Assembly: GCA_001303225.1 (NCBI GenBank)
Contig: LJNI01000070.1
Location: 1 to 11,314 of the forward strand
Source of the DNA: a candidate division TA06 bacterium DG_78
GTDB taxonomy: Bacteria; Hydrothermota; Tepidihabitantia; SM23-42
Length of the DNA: 11,314 nt
Direction: 5' to 3'
The notes under the pieces are model-generated. The model searched no databases, had not been told where the DNA came from, and saw only the letters and a list, made by a program, of their open reading frames with translations. Below are positions 1 to 7,180 of the stretch, piece by piece. Position 1 is the stretch's first letter. Every line of letters starts with the position of its first letter. The position numbers were made by a program, and so were the translations under genes.

Positions 1-1
1 A

Positions 2-1021
2 GCAATTGATACTCTCGTTACCAATTCTTACATCAAAGTTCTCAAGGAAAAGAAATGGCGTCTCGCATCACAGATAAAATTGCTAAATATTGAAGAAGGA
101 GATACTATTAAATTTCGGCTCCAATTTGAAGTAATTCCACACTTCGAAGTAGATAATTATCGAAATTTAGAAGCATTTAAGAGTCAACCTGTGCCTGATG
201 ACGTACTTCTCGAACAGGGTCTACAAGAACTTCGTGAGAGACATGCAGCAATTAAAGAGGTATCAAGGCCAGCAGTCGTGGATGACTTTATAACAATGGA
301 CCTCGAAATCAGAGAAAATAGCACAGTAAAAGACAACCAAACTGACGCAAAAATGAGGATAGGTGACCGTAATCTACCTGATGAGATAAATCGTGCATTG
401 GTTGGAGTGCAGAAATCCGAACATAAAGAAGTGAAAATTGGAAATACGCTCTATAAGATATTTATAAAGAAAGTCGAAGAAAAAGAACTTCCACAAATTG
501 ACACCAATTTCGCGAAGTCACTCAGTTACGAGAGTGTCGAACAACTCAAGAAAAAATTGACAGACGATTTAAAAAAGATCGAAGAGAAGCGCATCGAGGA
601 GGAGGTTAAAGAATCTCTCTCGAAGGTCATCTTAGAGAGGATACGTTTTAATGTGCCAACGTCTCTCATCCAACATGAGTACGAAAGGATTCTCCAGCAG
701 TCTCAATTACCTGATGCTGATGCAAATAAAGAACGTTTTTGGCATATTGCTGAAAAGAGAGTACGGTTTAATCTTATTCTCGAAAAAATTGCTGAAAAAG
801 AAAGCATTACTGTAGACGACGATGAAATACAAAATGCAATAGCAGGTTTGGGAATAACATTAAATGACGAAAATAGAGACGACGTCACAATATATTTTCG
901 TAATATATTAAGGAGAGAAAAGACAATCAATTTTATTTACAAAAATGCAAAAATAAGTGAAAAAAGTCGTATCATTTCACCAAAGGAGGCAATCAATGAT
1001 ACCAGTACCATTCGTCATTGA
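2..1021 (+). CDS. tig: Trigger factor, C-terminal part (5' end outside window)
   Basis: Ribosome-associated chaperone that holds nascent chains. The frame is open from base 2 with no stop, and 339 codons are visible. The window therefore starts inside the N-terminal ribosome-binding domain, and the TTG at 80 is an internal codon rather than the start. The segment around codons 35-50 ([20 protein letters not shown]) matches the end of that domain ('FTYSVEFEVYPEVEL' in E. coli). A short PPIase-like region follows ([18 protein letters not shown]), then [19 protein letters not shown], which begins the long helical C-terminal chaperone domain. The FKBP-type segment is clearly shorter than in E. 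coli, because the loop and strand after '[13 protein letters not shown]' are missing, so PPIase activity is doubtful. The gene overlaps clpP by 26 bp in another frame, which fits the common tig-clpP order. Family assignment is firm; the 5' end is unseen. Confidence 0.92.
   Translation, partial: AIDTLVTNSYIKVLKEKKWRLASQIKLLNIEEGDTIKFRLQFEVIPHFEVDNYRNLEAFKSQPVPDDVLLEQGLQELRERHAAIKEVSRPAVVDDFITMDLEIRENSTVKDNQTDAKMRIGDRNLPDEINRALVGVQKSEHKEVKIGNTLYKIFIKKVEEKELPQIDTNFAKSLSYESVEQLKKKLTDDLKKIEEKRIEEEVKESLSKVILERIRFNVPTSLIQHEYERILQQSQLPDADANKERFWHIAEKRVRFNLILEKIAEKESITVDDDEIQNAIAGLGITLNDENRDDVTIYFRNILRREKTINFIYKNAKISEKSRIISPKEAINDTSTIRH
982..989 (+). promoter_or_regulatory. Shine-Dalgarno site fixing the clpP start
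   Basis: AAAGGAGG lies six bases before the ATG at 996. This strong site, inside the end of tig, selects ATG 996 over the in-frame GTG at 957, which has no comparable site. Confidence 0.85.
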
Positions 1022-1583
1022 ACAAACCGGACGTACTGAGAGAGCATATGATATATACTCGCGATTATTAAAGGAAAGAATAATATTTGTGGGAACACCG
1101 ATCGATGACACAGTGGCAAATCTCATCATTGCACAATGTCTTTTTTTAGATGCCGAAGACTCGACCAAAGAAATAAACTTCTACATTAACTCTCCAGGCG
1201 GAATAGTATCGTCCGGCCTCGCAATTTACGATACCATGCAATTTGTAAAAGCCCCGGTGTATACATATTGCATAGGCATGGCAGCAAGCATGGCGGCACT
1301 TTTGTTGGCTGCTGGAGAAAAAGGAAAAAGATATGGCTTACCTCATGCCCGCATCATGATTCACCAGCCAGAAGGTGCCTTTCAAGGCCAGGCATCAGAT
1401 ATTGCCATCCATGCCAGAGAAGTTTTGACAGTTAGAGGAGTGCTCAACAAACTCCTGGCAAAACACACTGGACAGACAGAACAAAAAATCGCAAAGGACA
1501 CTGATAGAAATTATTTCATGTCAGCAAAGGAAGCCAAGGATTACGGTTTAGTCGATGAGGTTTTTGAAAAAAAGCAAGATTAA
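996..1583 (+). CDS. clpP: ATP-dependent Clp protease proteolytic subunit ClpP
   Basis: Serine protease subunit that forms a double heptameric barrel and degrades proteins fed by Clp ATPases in the cytoplasm. The start at 996 gives 195 residues beginning [25 protein letters not shown], the usual length and N-terminus of processed or short-leader ClpP. The nucleophile is Ser98 (GMAASMAA) and the catalytic His is H123 (MIHQP). The oxyanion motif NSPGG is at 65-69 and the handle glycine/glutamine motif QGQAS at 130-134. The third triad position, Asp172 in B. subtilis numbering (DTDRD), is Asn here (DTDRN, codon AAT at 1509-1511). D168 and D170 remain close by. The 26-bp overlap with tig suggests coupled translation. 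No clpX follows; the next gene is unrelated. Family certain; full catalytic competence not certain. Confidence 0.95.
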   Translation: MIPVPFVIEQTGRTERAYDIYSRLLKERIIFVGTPIDDTVANLIIAQCLFLDAEDSTKEINFYINSPGGIVSSGLAIYDTMQFVKAPVYTYCIGMAASMAALLLAAGEKGKRYGLPHARIMIHQPEGAFQGQASDIAIHAREVLTVRGVLNKLLAKHTGQTEQKIAKDTDRNYFMSAKEAKDYGLVDEVFEKKQD

Positions 1584-1643
1584 AAACATGATAACACAGA
1601 GAACCTCACCAATATCCATTACGTACAGAAAAGAACAGTTACA

Positions 1644-2393
1644 ATGAGTATTTTTCGGCCGCTCTATCTTCAGGCAAGCAAGGGAAGATTCATCAAATCG
1701 TTCCATCCATGCACAATGAGTAAAAAATCGAACTATTTAATATCTGTCCCTCATAAGATTGCTGATTTCCTCAAATCATTCTCTTTCCTTGCTGGGTTGC
1801 AAAACAGGGGCACCTGTGTCATACTCATGCCAAAGTTCCTAGAAACAATATATGGATTAATGAAACAGAACATTTTTAAAGTAATGTTCTATGATAAATT
1901 ACCACTGCTCTTTTCCCGAGATCACAAAATGCTAAAAAAACAGTTAGAACACGAACAGTTTCACTACCTCGTCGAATTAAATATACCAGCAAATATTTCG
2001 CTCCCCTATCTCACATCAGCCGAAAAACGAATATGTCTTTGTGATAAAAATAATTTCCCGTATTACAATATTCTCATCAGGGAAGGTTTTACTACACTCA
2101 ATGGATTTTTCGAAATCAAAGATAGTAATCCACAAAATTTATTCCATTTTAACGCAAACAGGGTAAAAACTATGAAACGAAAATTGGGCAAAAAAAGACC
2201 CTTGCTCTTTGTAAATAGGCATGATGATATCGAGTGGGAAGGCATTAAGGTTATTGTTGGTAAAGATATACAAAATGTGGACGCCGAAGCATACGAAATG
2301 TTGTATCTCGCCGATGCATATTACGGCGTGCATGATGAGCTCTATGAATTTGCTACGATCTTTAATAAAGAGATAATCTCACATAAAAAATGA
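1644..2393 (+). CDS. Hypothetical protein, possibly a reduced GT9 (heptosyltransferase-like) protein
   Basis: 249 residues, not recognised with certainty. No signal peptide or clear membrane helix is visible. Residues 31-56 (YLISVPHKIADFLKSFSFLA) resemble the N-terminal strand-helix of family-9 glycosyltransferases ('ILIVRP..IGD.....P.L..L'), with A40-D41 replacing the usual Gly-Asp. A middle stretch, LPYLTSAEKRICLCDK, resembles the GT9 'L.GA..RIGF' element. The end, MLYLADAYYGVHDELYEFAT, sits where GT9 proteins have the '..AD..IG.DSG..HLA' nucleotide-sugar site, but the key residues are not kept. At about 250 residues it is 80-100 shorter than usual GT9 enzymes, so activity is doubtful. There is no good ribosome site before ATG 1644, and ATG 1716 (residue 25) is an alternative start closer to the fold. 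Its stop overlaps the kinase start (ATGA at 2390-2393), so it probably belongs with the two-component pair. The GT9 link is an inference. Confidence 0.6.
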   Translation: MSIFRPLYLQASKGRFIKSFHPCTMSKKSNYLISVPHKIADFLKSFSFLAGLQNRGTCVILMPKFLETIYGLMKQNIFKVMFYDKLPLLFSRDHKMLKKQLEHEQFHYLVELNIPANISLPYLTSAEKRICLCDKNNFPYYNILIREGFTTLNGFFEIKDSNPQNLFHFNANRVKTMKRKLGKKRPLLFVNRHDDIEWEGIKVIVGKDIQNVDAEAYEMLYLADAYYGVHDELYEFATIFNKEIISHKK

Positions 2394-3526
2394 AAATAAG
2401 ACACAAATTTAGCTCACGAGTACTCGTTATATACTTCCTTATTGGTATCGGGATTATTGGTATTGTTACGTTTATCTACTCGAACTATCTGATTCAAAAA
2501 ATCAAGAAAGAAACTGAAACAACCTCACGGCTATTTGCTGAATTCGCACGCGGGTCAAGTGTAGATGAAGAAAGACTCGTTGAGCTATTCTATAAAGAAG
2601 TGATTGAAAGAATAGATTTTCCTGTAATCCTCACAAATCCTGACGGTGAGCCTTATTCTGCAAAAAATATCGAAGAAAAGGACCTCAACGCCGCCATTGA
2701 AAAACTCGACCGAGTACAGAAACCGATTCCTATGATTATACGTCACGGTGCTGACTCGACACTCGTTGGGTATGTACACTGGGGGCTCTCACCATTCACT
2801 CGTTCACTCCAAATCCTGCCTTTTGTCGAAACGATTTTTCTGATTGCCTTTCTCTTCCTCGGATTCTGGGGATACCTACTCTATCGTAAAAGTGAAGAGG
2901 AAAAGATATGGAATGCGCTCGCACGTGAAACAGCGCATCAACTGGCAACACCGCTCTCGTCACTCACAGGTTGGCTTGAAACAATCAAAGGGAAAATACC
3001 AAAAGACATCTACGCTGGTGTTTATGAAGATACCGTACGAATGAAAGAAGTCTTAGAAAAATTTTCAAGAATTGGTATGCCACCGCGATTGGTTGAAAAA
3101 GAACCAATGGAAATTATTAAGAGTTCGGTGGAGTATATGAAAAAACGCGCCCACTCACAAGTAAAATTCCACGAAGAGTATGAACCATTACCGGCAATAA
3201 AGTTCGATGATATACTACTCGGTTGGGCAATAGAAAATATTCTCAAGAACGGTCTGGATGCAATCGGGGCAGCGAAGGGTTCAATACGCATTCGGACCTT
3301 TGATGCGAATGGTGCGACTGTTGAAATTTCAGATAGTGGAAAGGGTATTAAAAAAGAAGGTGAAATATTCAAGCCCGGATATACGACCAAAAAATATGGT
3401 TGGGGACTTGGGCTCGTATTAACAAAAAGAATCATTGAGGAATACCATAGCGGTAAGTTATTGTTAAAGGCAACCGGTCCTCGAGGCACAACATTTCAGA
3501 TATATATACCAAAGGCGGTAACATGA
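2390..3526 (+). CDS. Membrane sensor histidine kinase, PorY-like
   Basis: Inner-membrane kinase that would autophosphorylate and pass phosphate to the regulator encoded next. There are 378 residues. A first membrane helix lies at about 10-30, an extracytoplasmic sensor segment at about 31-140 (no domain recognised), and a second helix at about 143-165. The HisKA region carries the H-box ARETAHQLATPLSSLTGWLE with His183 as phosphoacceptor. The ATPase domain shows the N-box ENILKNGLDAI (282-292), then DSGKGI (G1), FKPGYTTKK (F-box) and GWGLGLVLTKRI (G2). The 'W..LA+ETAHQL.TPLSSL.GW' signature is the form I know from kinases paired with PorX in Bacteroidetes. The start ATG overlaps the previous stop by 4 bp and lacks a clear ribosome site, indicating translational coupling. 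The 3' end overlaps the regulator start in the same ATGA manner. Kinase identity is firm; the PorY label rests on signature and neighbour. Confidence 0.92.
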   Translation: MKIRHKFSSRVLVIYFLIGIGIIGIVTFIYSNYLIQKIKKETETTSRLFAEFARGSSVDEERLVELFYKEVIERIDFPVILTNPDGEPYSAKNIEEKDLNAAIEKLDRVQKPIPMIIRHGADSTLVGYVHWGLSPFTRSLQILPFVETIFLIAFLFLGFWGYLLYRKSEEEKIWNALARETAHQLATPLSSLTGWLETIKGKIPKDIYAGVYEDTVRMKEVLEKFSRIGMPPRLVEKEPMEIIKSSVEYMKKRAHSQVKFHEEYEPLPAIKFDDILLGWAIENILKNGLDAIGAAKGSIRIRTFDANGATVEISDSGKGIKKEGEIFKPGYTTKKYGWGLGLVLTKRIIEEYHSGKLLLKATGPRGTTFQIYIPKAVT

Positions 3527-5031
3527 AGATATTATGGATTGACGATGAAATAGATTTATTAAAACCATTTATCTATCTCCTTGAACAAGAAGGGTACGAG
3601 GTTAAAACAGCAACATCAGGAGAAGATGGTGTGAAATTAGCTCATAAAGAAGTTTTCGATCTCATTTTTCTTGACGAAATCATGCCTGGAGTGGACGGCC
3701 TTGAAGTCCTCCGAAAAATTAAGAGCGAAAATTTCCAGCAATTAGTCGTCATGGTAACCAAGAGTGAAGAGAAGAGTTTGATGTCTCAAGCGTATGGTGG
3801 TTGGGTCGATGATTATATCACAAAGCCGTTTAGTTTTAATCAGGTGCTCTCTGTTCTGAACCGGACATTGAAACGGCGGGTGATAATCGAAGAAAAAATG
3901 GCTGAAGACTATGCTACACAATTCAGGTCACTGGTTACTCCATCTGATTTTAATGAATGGGTCGACCACTACAAAAATATTGTATCGTGGGATGTGAGGA
4001 TGTTGGAGTTCGGCAGCAAAGACATAAAATCAATGCATGAAGAGAAAAAACGTGAGGCGAATATTGGTTTTGCGAAATATATCCAGAATGAATATTGTAA
4101 TTTTATACGAGGCAAGGGACCGACCCTCTCACACACGCTCTTCTCACAAACCCTATTACCACTCTTGAAAGAAGGTCCTATCCGATTCATCATTTTCGAT
4201 TCGATGAGACTCGATCAATATTTTAAACTGCTCCCGTTTTTCAGAGATTATTTTGAAATTAATACCCAATACTACTGTTCGATATTACCAACTGCAACAC
4301 CGTATTCCAGGAATGCATTATTCTCTGGTTTACTCCCGCTCGAGATCCTACAAAATTATCCCCAATACTGGATATTTGATGAGAAAATGCAAAATAGGTT
4401 CGAAAAAGAACTGTTTCAGGAATGGCTTACGAGGCATAACCTTCGCCTCAATTTTTCATTCTATAAATTATCTTCCATTGATGAAATAAAAAGTAATGTC
4501 AAGCGAATGATAGAAGACACTGCCGACATATCAATCGTGATAATCAATTTCTTCGATCTCCTTCTCCACTCGATTCCTGGCCGGGGCGATATGAAAGGTA
4601 TACTCGACGATGAACGTGTGCTCTTGAATCTCCTCGGATACTGGTTCCCTAGTTCACCAATTTTTGATTTTTTCAAAGGATATGCAAAAAAAGGAGCCCG
4701 CGTGACACTCACGACTGACCACGGATTCATTCGAGTTCGTAGACCGAGTATCATCTATGGAGGTCGAGAAATCTCTCCAAATCTACGCTATAAATATGGT
4801 CCAGCAATTCGTGTTGATAAAAAAACCGCCCACCTCTTAAATAATCCTGGTGAATTTTATTTACCGACTGATGATCCATCAGTACGATTCGCCATCGCGA
4901 AAGAAGACTACTATTTTATCTATCCGACAAAACCAACACAGTATGAACAACAATACAAATTTACGTTCCAACACGGTGGAATATCAATGGAAGAAATGAT
5001 TCTACCATTTGTACACATGATGTCACGGTAG
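3523..5031 (+). CDS. porX: PorX-type response regulator with C-terminal PglZ domain
   Basis: 502 residues. The receiver domain (about 1-118) has acidic pocket D7/D8, phosphoacceptor D51 (FLDEIMPGVDG), T79 (VTKSEE) and K101 (YITKPF). A helical linker spans about 120-205. The PglZ domain (about 215-502), of the alkaline-phosphatase superfamily, shows a metal Asp226 (IIFDSMRLDQ) and the motif PTATPYSRNALFSGLLP (256-272) with the likely Thr nucleophile T259. It also has DHG at 399-401 and HGG at 484-486 as metal ligands. In Porphyromonas and Flavobacterium, PorX regulates type IX secretion together with PorY and an ECF sigma factor, and its PglZ domain has phosphodiesterase activity; those are family facts. 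There is no DNA-binding helix-turn-helix. AAAGGCGG at 3511-3518 precedes the ATG, which overlaps the kinase stop (ATGA). All metal and catalytic motifs look intact. No secretion genes lie in the window, so the target process here is inferred. Confidence 0.9.
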   Translation: MKILWIDDEIDLLKPFIYLLEQEGYEVKTATSGEDGVKLAHKEVFDLIFLDEIMPGVDGLEVLRKIKSENFQQLVVMVTKSEEKSLMSQAYGGWVDDYITKPFSFNQVLSVLNRTLKRRVIIEEKMAEDYATQFRSLVTPSDFNEWVDHYKNIVSWDVRMLEFGSKDIKSMHEEKKREANIGFAKYIQNEYCNFIRGKGPTLSHTLFSQTLLPLLKEGPIRFIIFDSMRLDQYFKLLPFFRDYFEINTQYYCSILPTATPYSRNALFSGLLPLEILQNYPQYWIFDEKMQNRFEKELFQEWLTRHNLRLNFSFYKLSSIDEIKSNVKRMIEDTADISIVIINFFDLLLHSIPGRGDMKGILDDERVLLNLLGYWFPSSPIFDFFKGYAKKGARVTLTTDHGFIRVRRPSIIYGGREISPNLRYKYGPAIRVDKKTAHLLNNPGEFYLPTDDPSVRFAIAKEDYYFIYPTKPTQYEQQYKFTFQHGGISMEEMILPFVHMMSR

Positions 5032-5064
5032 AAATACAGATACTTATTCTCTTACAACACGTTG

Positions 5065-5301
5065 TCACGGCTGAAAATCAAATGGAATCGAGACGTTCTG
5101 TTCGAACGGCTCACCATCCTTTGTCGCAGGTGTAAATTCCCATTGCTGTGCAGCTGCTAATGCAGCTTCTTCACAAGCTGGATTTCCAAAACTGGATAAC
5201 ACCGTTGCCTTCATCCCCTTTCCGTCTGTACCGACAAGCACACGAACTACTACCCTGCCTGTAGCACCGAGAGAGCGGACAGATTCTGGATACTGCGGCT
5301 T
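5065..5301 (-). other. TonB C-terminal domain segment of the fusion lipoprotein
   Basis: This segment encodes residues about 598-675. It has the family pattern: YP near the start, GRVVVRVLVGTDGKG, V..SSFGNPACEEAAL, QQWEFTPA, G.P and a closing hydrophobic strand. In TonB this domain contacts the TonB box of outer-membrane receptors. Here it follows a Pro/Glu-rich linker, as in real TonB proteins, but hangs from a lipid-anchored binding protein. Confidence 0.88.
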
Positions 5302-7092
5302 AACCTGTTTTACTGGTTTTGCCCGGGTAATGACCGAAGGTTTAGGTGGCGTTGGTGGTGCAACAATAGTTGTTTCGGGTACAACCGCTACAATCGAAGT
5401 ATCTTCCATCATAGTTGCTTCTAAAATACGCTCTGGTTCTACAATTTCAGGAGGTCGTTCTTCTCGAATCACCTCTGCCACCTCAGGAGGTTGTGTCGGT
5501 ACTTGTGTGTCGACAACAGCAGCGACTGTTACTCGACGCTCAGCTTCAGGAATCCAGTATGTATAAGCACTCGCGAGTGCTATCCCCTGCTCAGTACCCT
5601 TTACGCGTTCATATAGAGCTGATATGGTATTCGGTACGACGAGAAACGTGTATGGTTGATCATCGTATACTATCCGTTGAAACTCACCCCATATCTTCTT
5701 TGCTTCTTTACGGTTAAGCATCGCAACGCCTTGTTCAATGAGCGAATCGATGACGCTGTTTCGATATGAAACAAAATTAAACTTCCCCTTTGTAGAATCT
5801 GAATGCCAATAAAGGGTAGGATCGATTTTCTCAGTAACTGTCCAGCCCATGATGAATCCATCAAACTCCTTCTTGAGTACCGCAGTGATGAATGCTCCAG
5901 CATCGAGTGTTCGGGTATTGATCCTAATACCAAGTTTTCTCAAATCACGGGCAATGTACTCGAGCACAACAACACGCTCAGGATTTTCAATATTAGTAAT
6001 TATGTTCAGCGTAAAGTCTGCACCATCCTTGTCAATGATTCTGTTACGATTTCGGTCGGCAAATCCGTGTTGCGCTAAAATATTTTTTGCCTCTACAGTA
6101 TCGTATGCCATTGGTGTAATAGAGGTATCACAACCCCACGAAGACTGAGGCAATGGGCCGAGTGATATTACACCCATATTTGCAAAAACATCAGCTAAAA
6201 TTGTCCCTTTATTGATCGCCATACTCAATGCTGTACGCACAGAGGGATCTTTCAGAAATTGATGTTCAAGATTCCAACCAATATAAGTATAAACATTTCC
6301 TGGACGTGAATCAATGCTGATATCTTCATTCTCTGCTAAATTTTTTGCTTCCTTTGGTGGAATATTGAGCACGACATCAATGTTGCCAGCAGAAAAATCT
6401 TGAACCATGGCTGTCATGTTTATGTATTGCCTGATGACGATTTCGTCGAGTGGTGGCCTGCCGCGATAGTATGCATCATTGAAAGATAGAACGAGGTGTG
6501 AACCTGGAATCCACTCTTTAATTTTGTACGGTCCATTACCAACTGGAGTCTCTCCGAAATCCGGCCCCACTTTTTCATAAATATGCTTTGGTACCGCCAT
6601 AATATCCGAATCAGTAAGGATATCTGCATAAACTTTCTGAAACGTGAATTTGATTGTATATGGATCAAGGACTTCGACATCTTTGATAAATCTGAGTGAT
6701 GCGACATGCGGATATCGTGTAGCCGGATCTTTCATTTTCTCAAATGTGTATAAGACATCTTCTGCTGTCACAGAAGAACCATCCCACCACGTTACATCCC
6801 TTCTCAAATAGTAGGTAATAGAAGTAAGATCCTCGGAAAATTCCCATGATGATGCCAGTTCAGGTGTCATCTTACCAGTCTTGAAATCGATACGGTGGAG
6901 AGATAAGAAGAGTAAATTAAGGATATCATTTGAACCAAATATTGATGGTGAGAGCGGAGATATTGTTGTCGGTAAATTGATCGTTCCAATAATAAGTGTA
7001 CCACCTCGCTCGCCGAGTAATCTCTCTTCCTTTTTCGCACAAGATGTTATAATGAAAACGAGCATGAAAAATACAAAAAATAACCGTTTCAT
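5065..7092 (-). CDS. Lipoprotein: oligopeptide-type ABC substrate-binding domain fused to TonB C-terminal domain
   Basis: 675 residues. A lipoprotein signal (hydrophobic 4-15, lipobox ITSC, Cys18) is followed by an SBP_bac_5 domain at about 30-515. Typical elements are GGTLIIGTINLP, PELASSWEFSEDL, TYYLRRDVTWWDGSSVTAEDV, and VGNGPYKIKEW; a Ca-loop-like DRNRNRIIDKDG sits in the middle. A linker rich in Pro, Glu and Val (about 520-597, e.g. PPTPPKP) leads to a TonB_C domain from about 598 to the end: KPQYPESVRSLGATGRVVVRV, then AALAAAQQWEFTPA and GEPFEQNVSIPFDF. Usual peptide-binding proteins end near 530-600 residues and lack this domain, and usual TonB starts with a membrane helix that meets ExbB/ExbD, absent here. 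The residue after Cys is Ala, not Asp, so outer-membrane sorting is possible under the E. coli rule. No permease or ATPase genes are adjacent. AGGAGGAG precedes the ATG, with a good promoter further upstream. Domains are clear; what the fusion does is unknown. Confidence 0.92.
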   Translation of the reverse strand: MKRLFFVFFMLVFIITSCAKKEERLLGERGGTLIIGTINLPTTISPLSPSIFGSNDILNLLFLSLHRIDFKTGKMTPELASSWEFSEDLTSITYYLRRDVTWWDGSSVTAEDVLYTFEKMKDPATRYPHVASLRFIKDVEVLDPYTIKFTFQKVYADILTDSDIMAVPKHIYEKVGPDFGETPVGNGPYKIKEWIPGSHLVLSFNDAYYRGRPPLDEIVIRQYINMTAMVQDFSAGNIDVVLNIPPKEAKNLAENEDISIDSRPGNVYTYIGWNLEHQFLKDPSVRTALSMAINKGTILADVFANMGVISLGPLPQSSWGCDTSITPMAYDTVEAKNILAQHGFADRNRNRIIDKDGADFTLNIITNIENPERVVVLEYIARDLRKLGIRINTRTLDAGAFITAVLKKEFDGFIMGWTVTEKIDPTLYWHSDSTKGKFNFVSYRNSVIDSLIEQGVAMLNRKEAKKIWGEFQRIVYDDQPYTFLVVPNTISALYERVKGTEQGIALASAYTYWIPEAERRVTVAAVVDTQVPTQPPEVAEVIREERPPEIVEPERILEATMMEDTSIVAVVPETTIVAPPTPPKPSVITRAKPVKQVKPQYPESVRSLGATGRVVVRVLVGTDGKGMKATVLSSFGNPACEEAALAAAQQWEFTPATKDGEPFEQNVSIPFDFQP

Positions 7093-7094
7093 GT

Positions 7095-7102
7095 CTCCTC
7101 CT
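7095..7102 (-). promoter_or_regulatory. Shine-Dalgarno site of the SBP-TonB gene
   Basis: On the minus strand AGGAGGAG stands two bases before the ATG at 7092 (core AGGAGG five bases away). It is an extended, strong site, suggesting high translation of the lipoprotein. Confidence 0.75.
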
Positions 7103-7115
7103 GCTTATATATACA

Positions 7116-7143
7116 TATATATCCGTATTTTTATTCCTGTCAA
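7116..7143 (-). promoter_or_regulatory. Sigma-70-like promoter of the SBP-TonB gene
   Basis: On the minus strand there is a perfect TTGACA (7143-7138). A 16-base spacer separates it from TATATA (7121-7116), within an AT-only run that allows other -10 registers. It lies 24 bases upstream of the ATG, in the spacer after the channel gene. The lipoprotein is therefore probably a separate transcription unit rather than only the tail of the sugar-nucleotide operon. Bacteroidota proper use a different promoter consensus, so if this promoter is real it weakly argues for another phylum. Confidence 0.55.
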
Positions 7144-7180
7144 GTGAAAAAAGTGGTTTTTCGCTCAGGTATCTAAAATA

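Noticed and set aside
80..82. TTG at 80 as start of trigger factor
   Set aside because: The frame is open upstream to base 2, and the upstream residues continue the trigger-factor ribosome-binding domain.
957..995. GTG start at 957 for a longer ClpP
   Set aside because: It has no ribosome site and adds 13 residues unlike ClpP leaders. ATG 996 has AAAGGAGG at ideal spacing and the family N-terminus.
3022..3489. Long reverse-strand open frame of 155 codons inside the kinase gene
   Set aside because: It has no ribosome site and no recognisable domain, and lies fully antisense to a well-supported histidine kinase. It is a shadow of that gene's codon use.
5021..5070. Repeat of TGTCACGG at 5021-5028 and 5063-5070 around the convergent junction
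   Set aside because: Only eight bases, each inside or at the end of coding sequence. This is compatible with chance and shows no further structure.
7144..7163. GAAAAA/TTTTTC inverted repeat after the channel gene as a terminator
   Set aside because: The stem is almost only A-T pairs and short, too weak to call a terminator. It also abuts the -35 box of the lipoprotein promoter.
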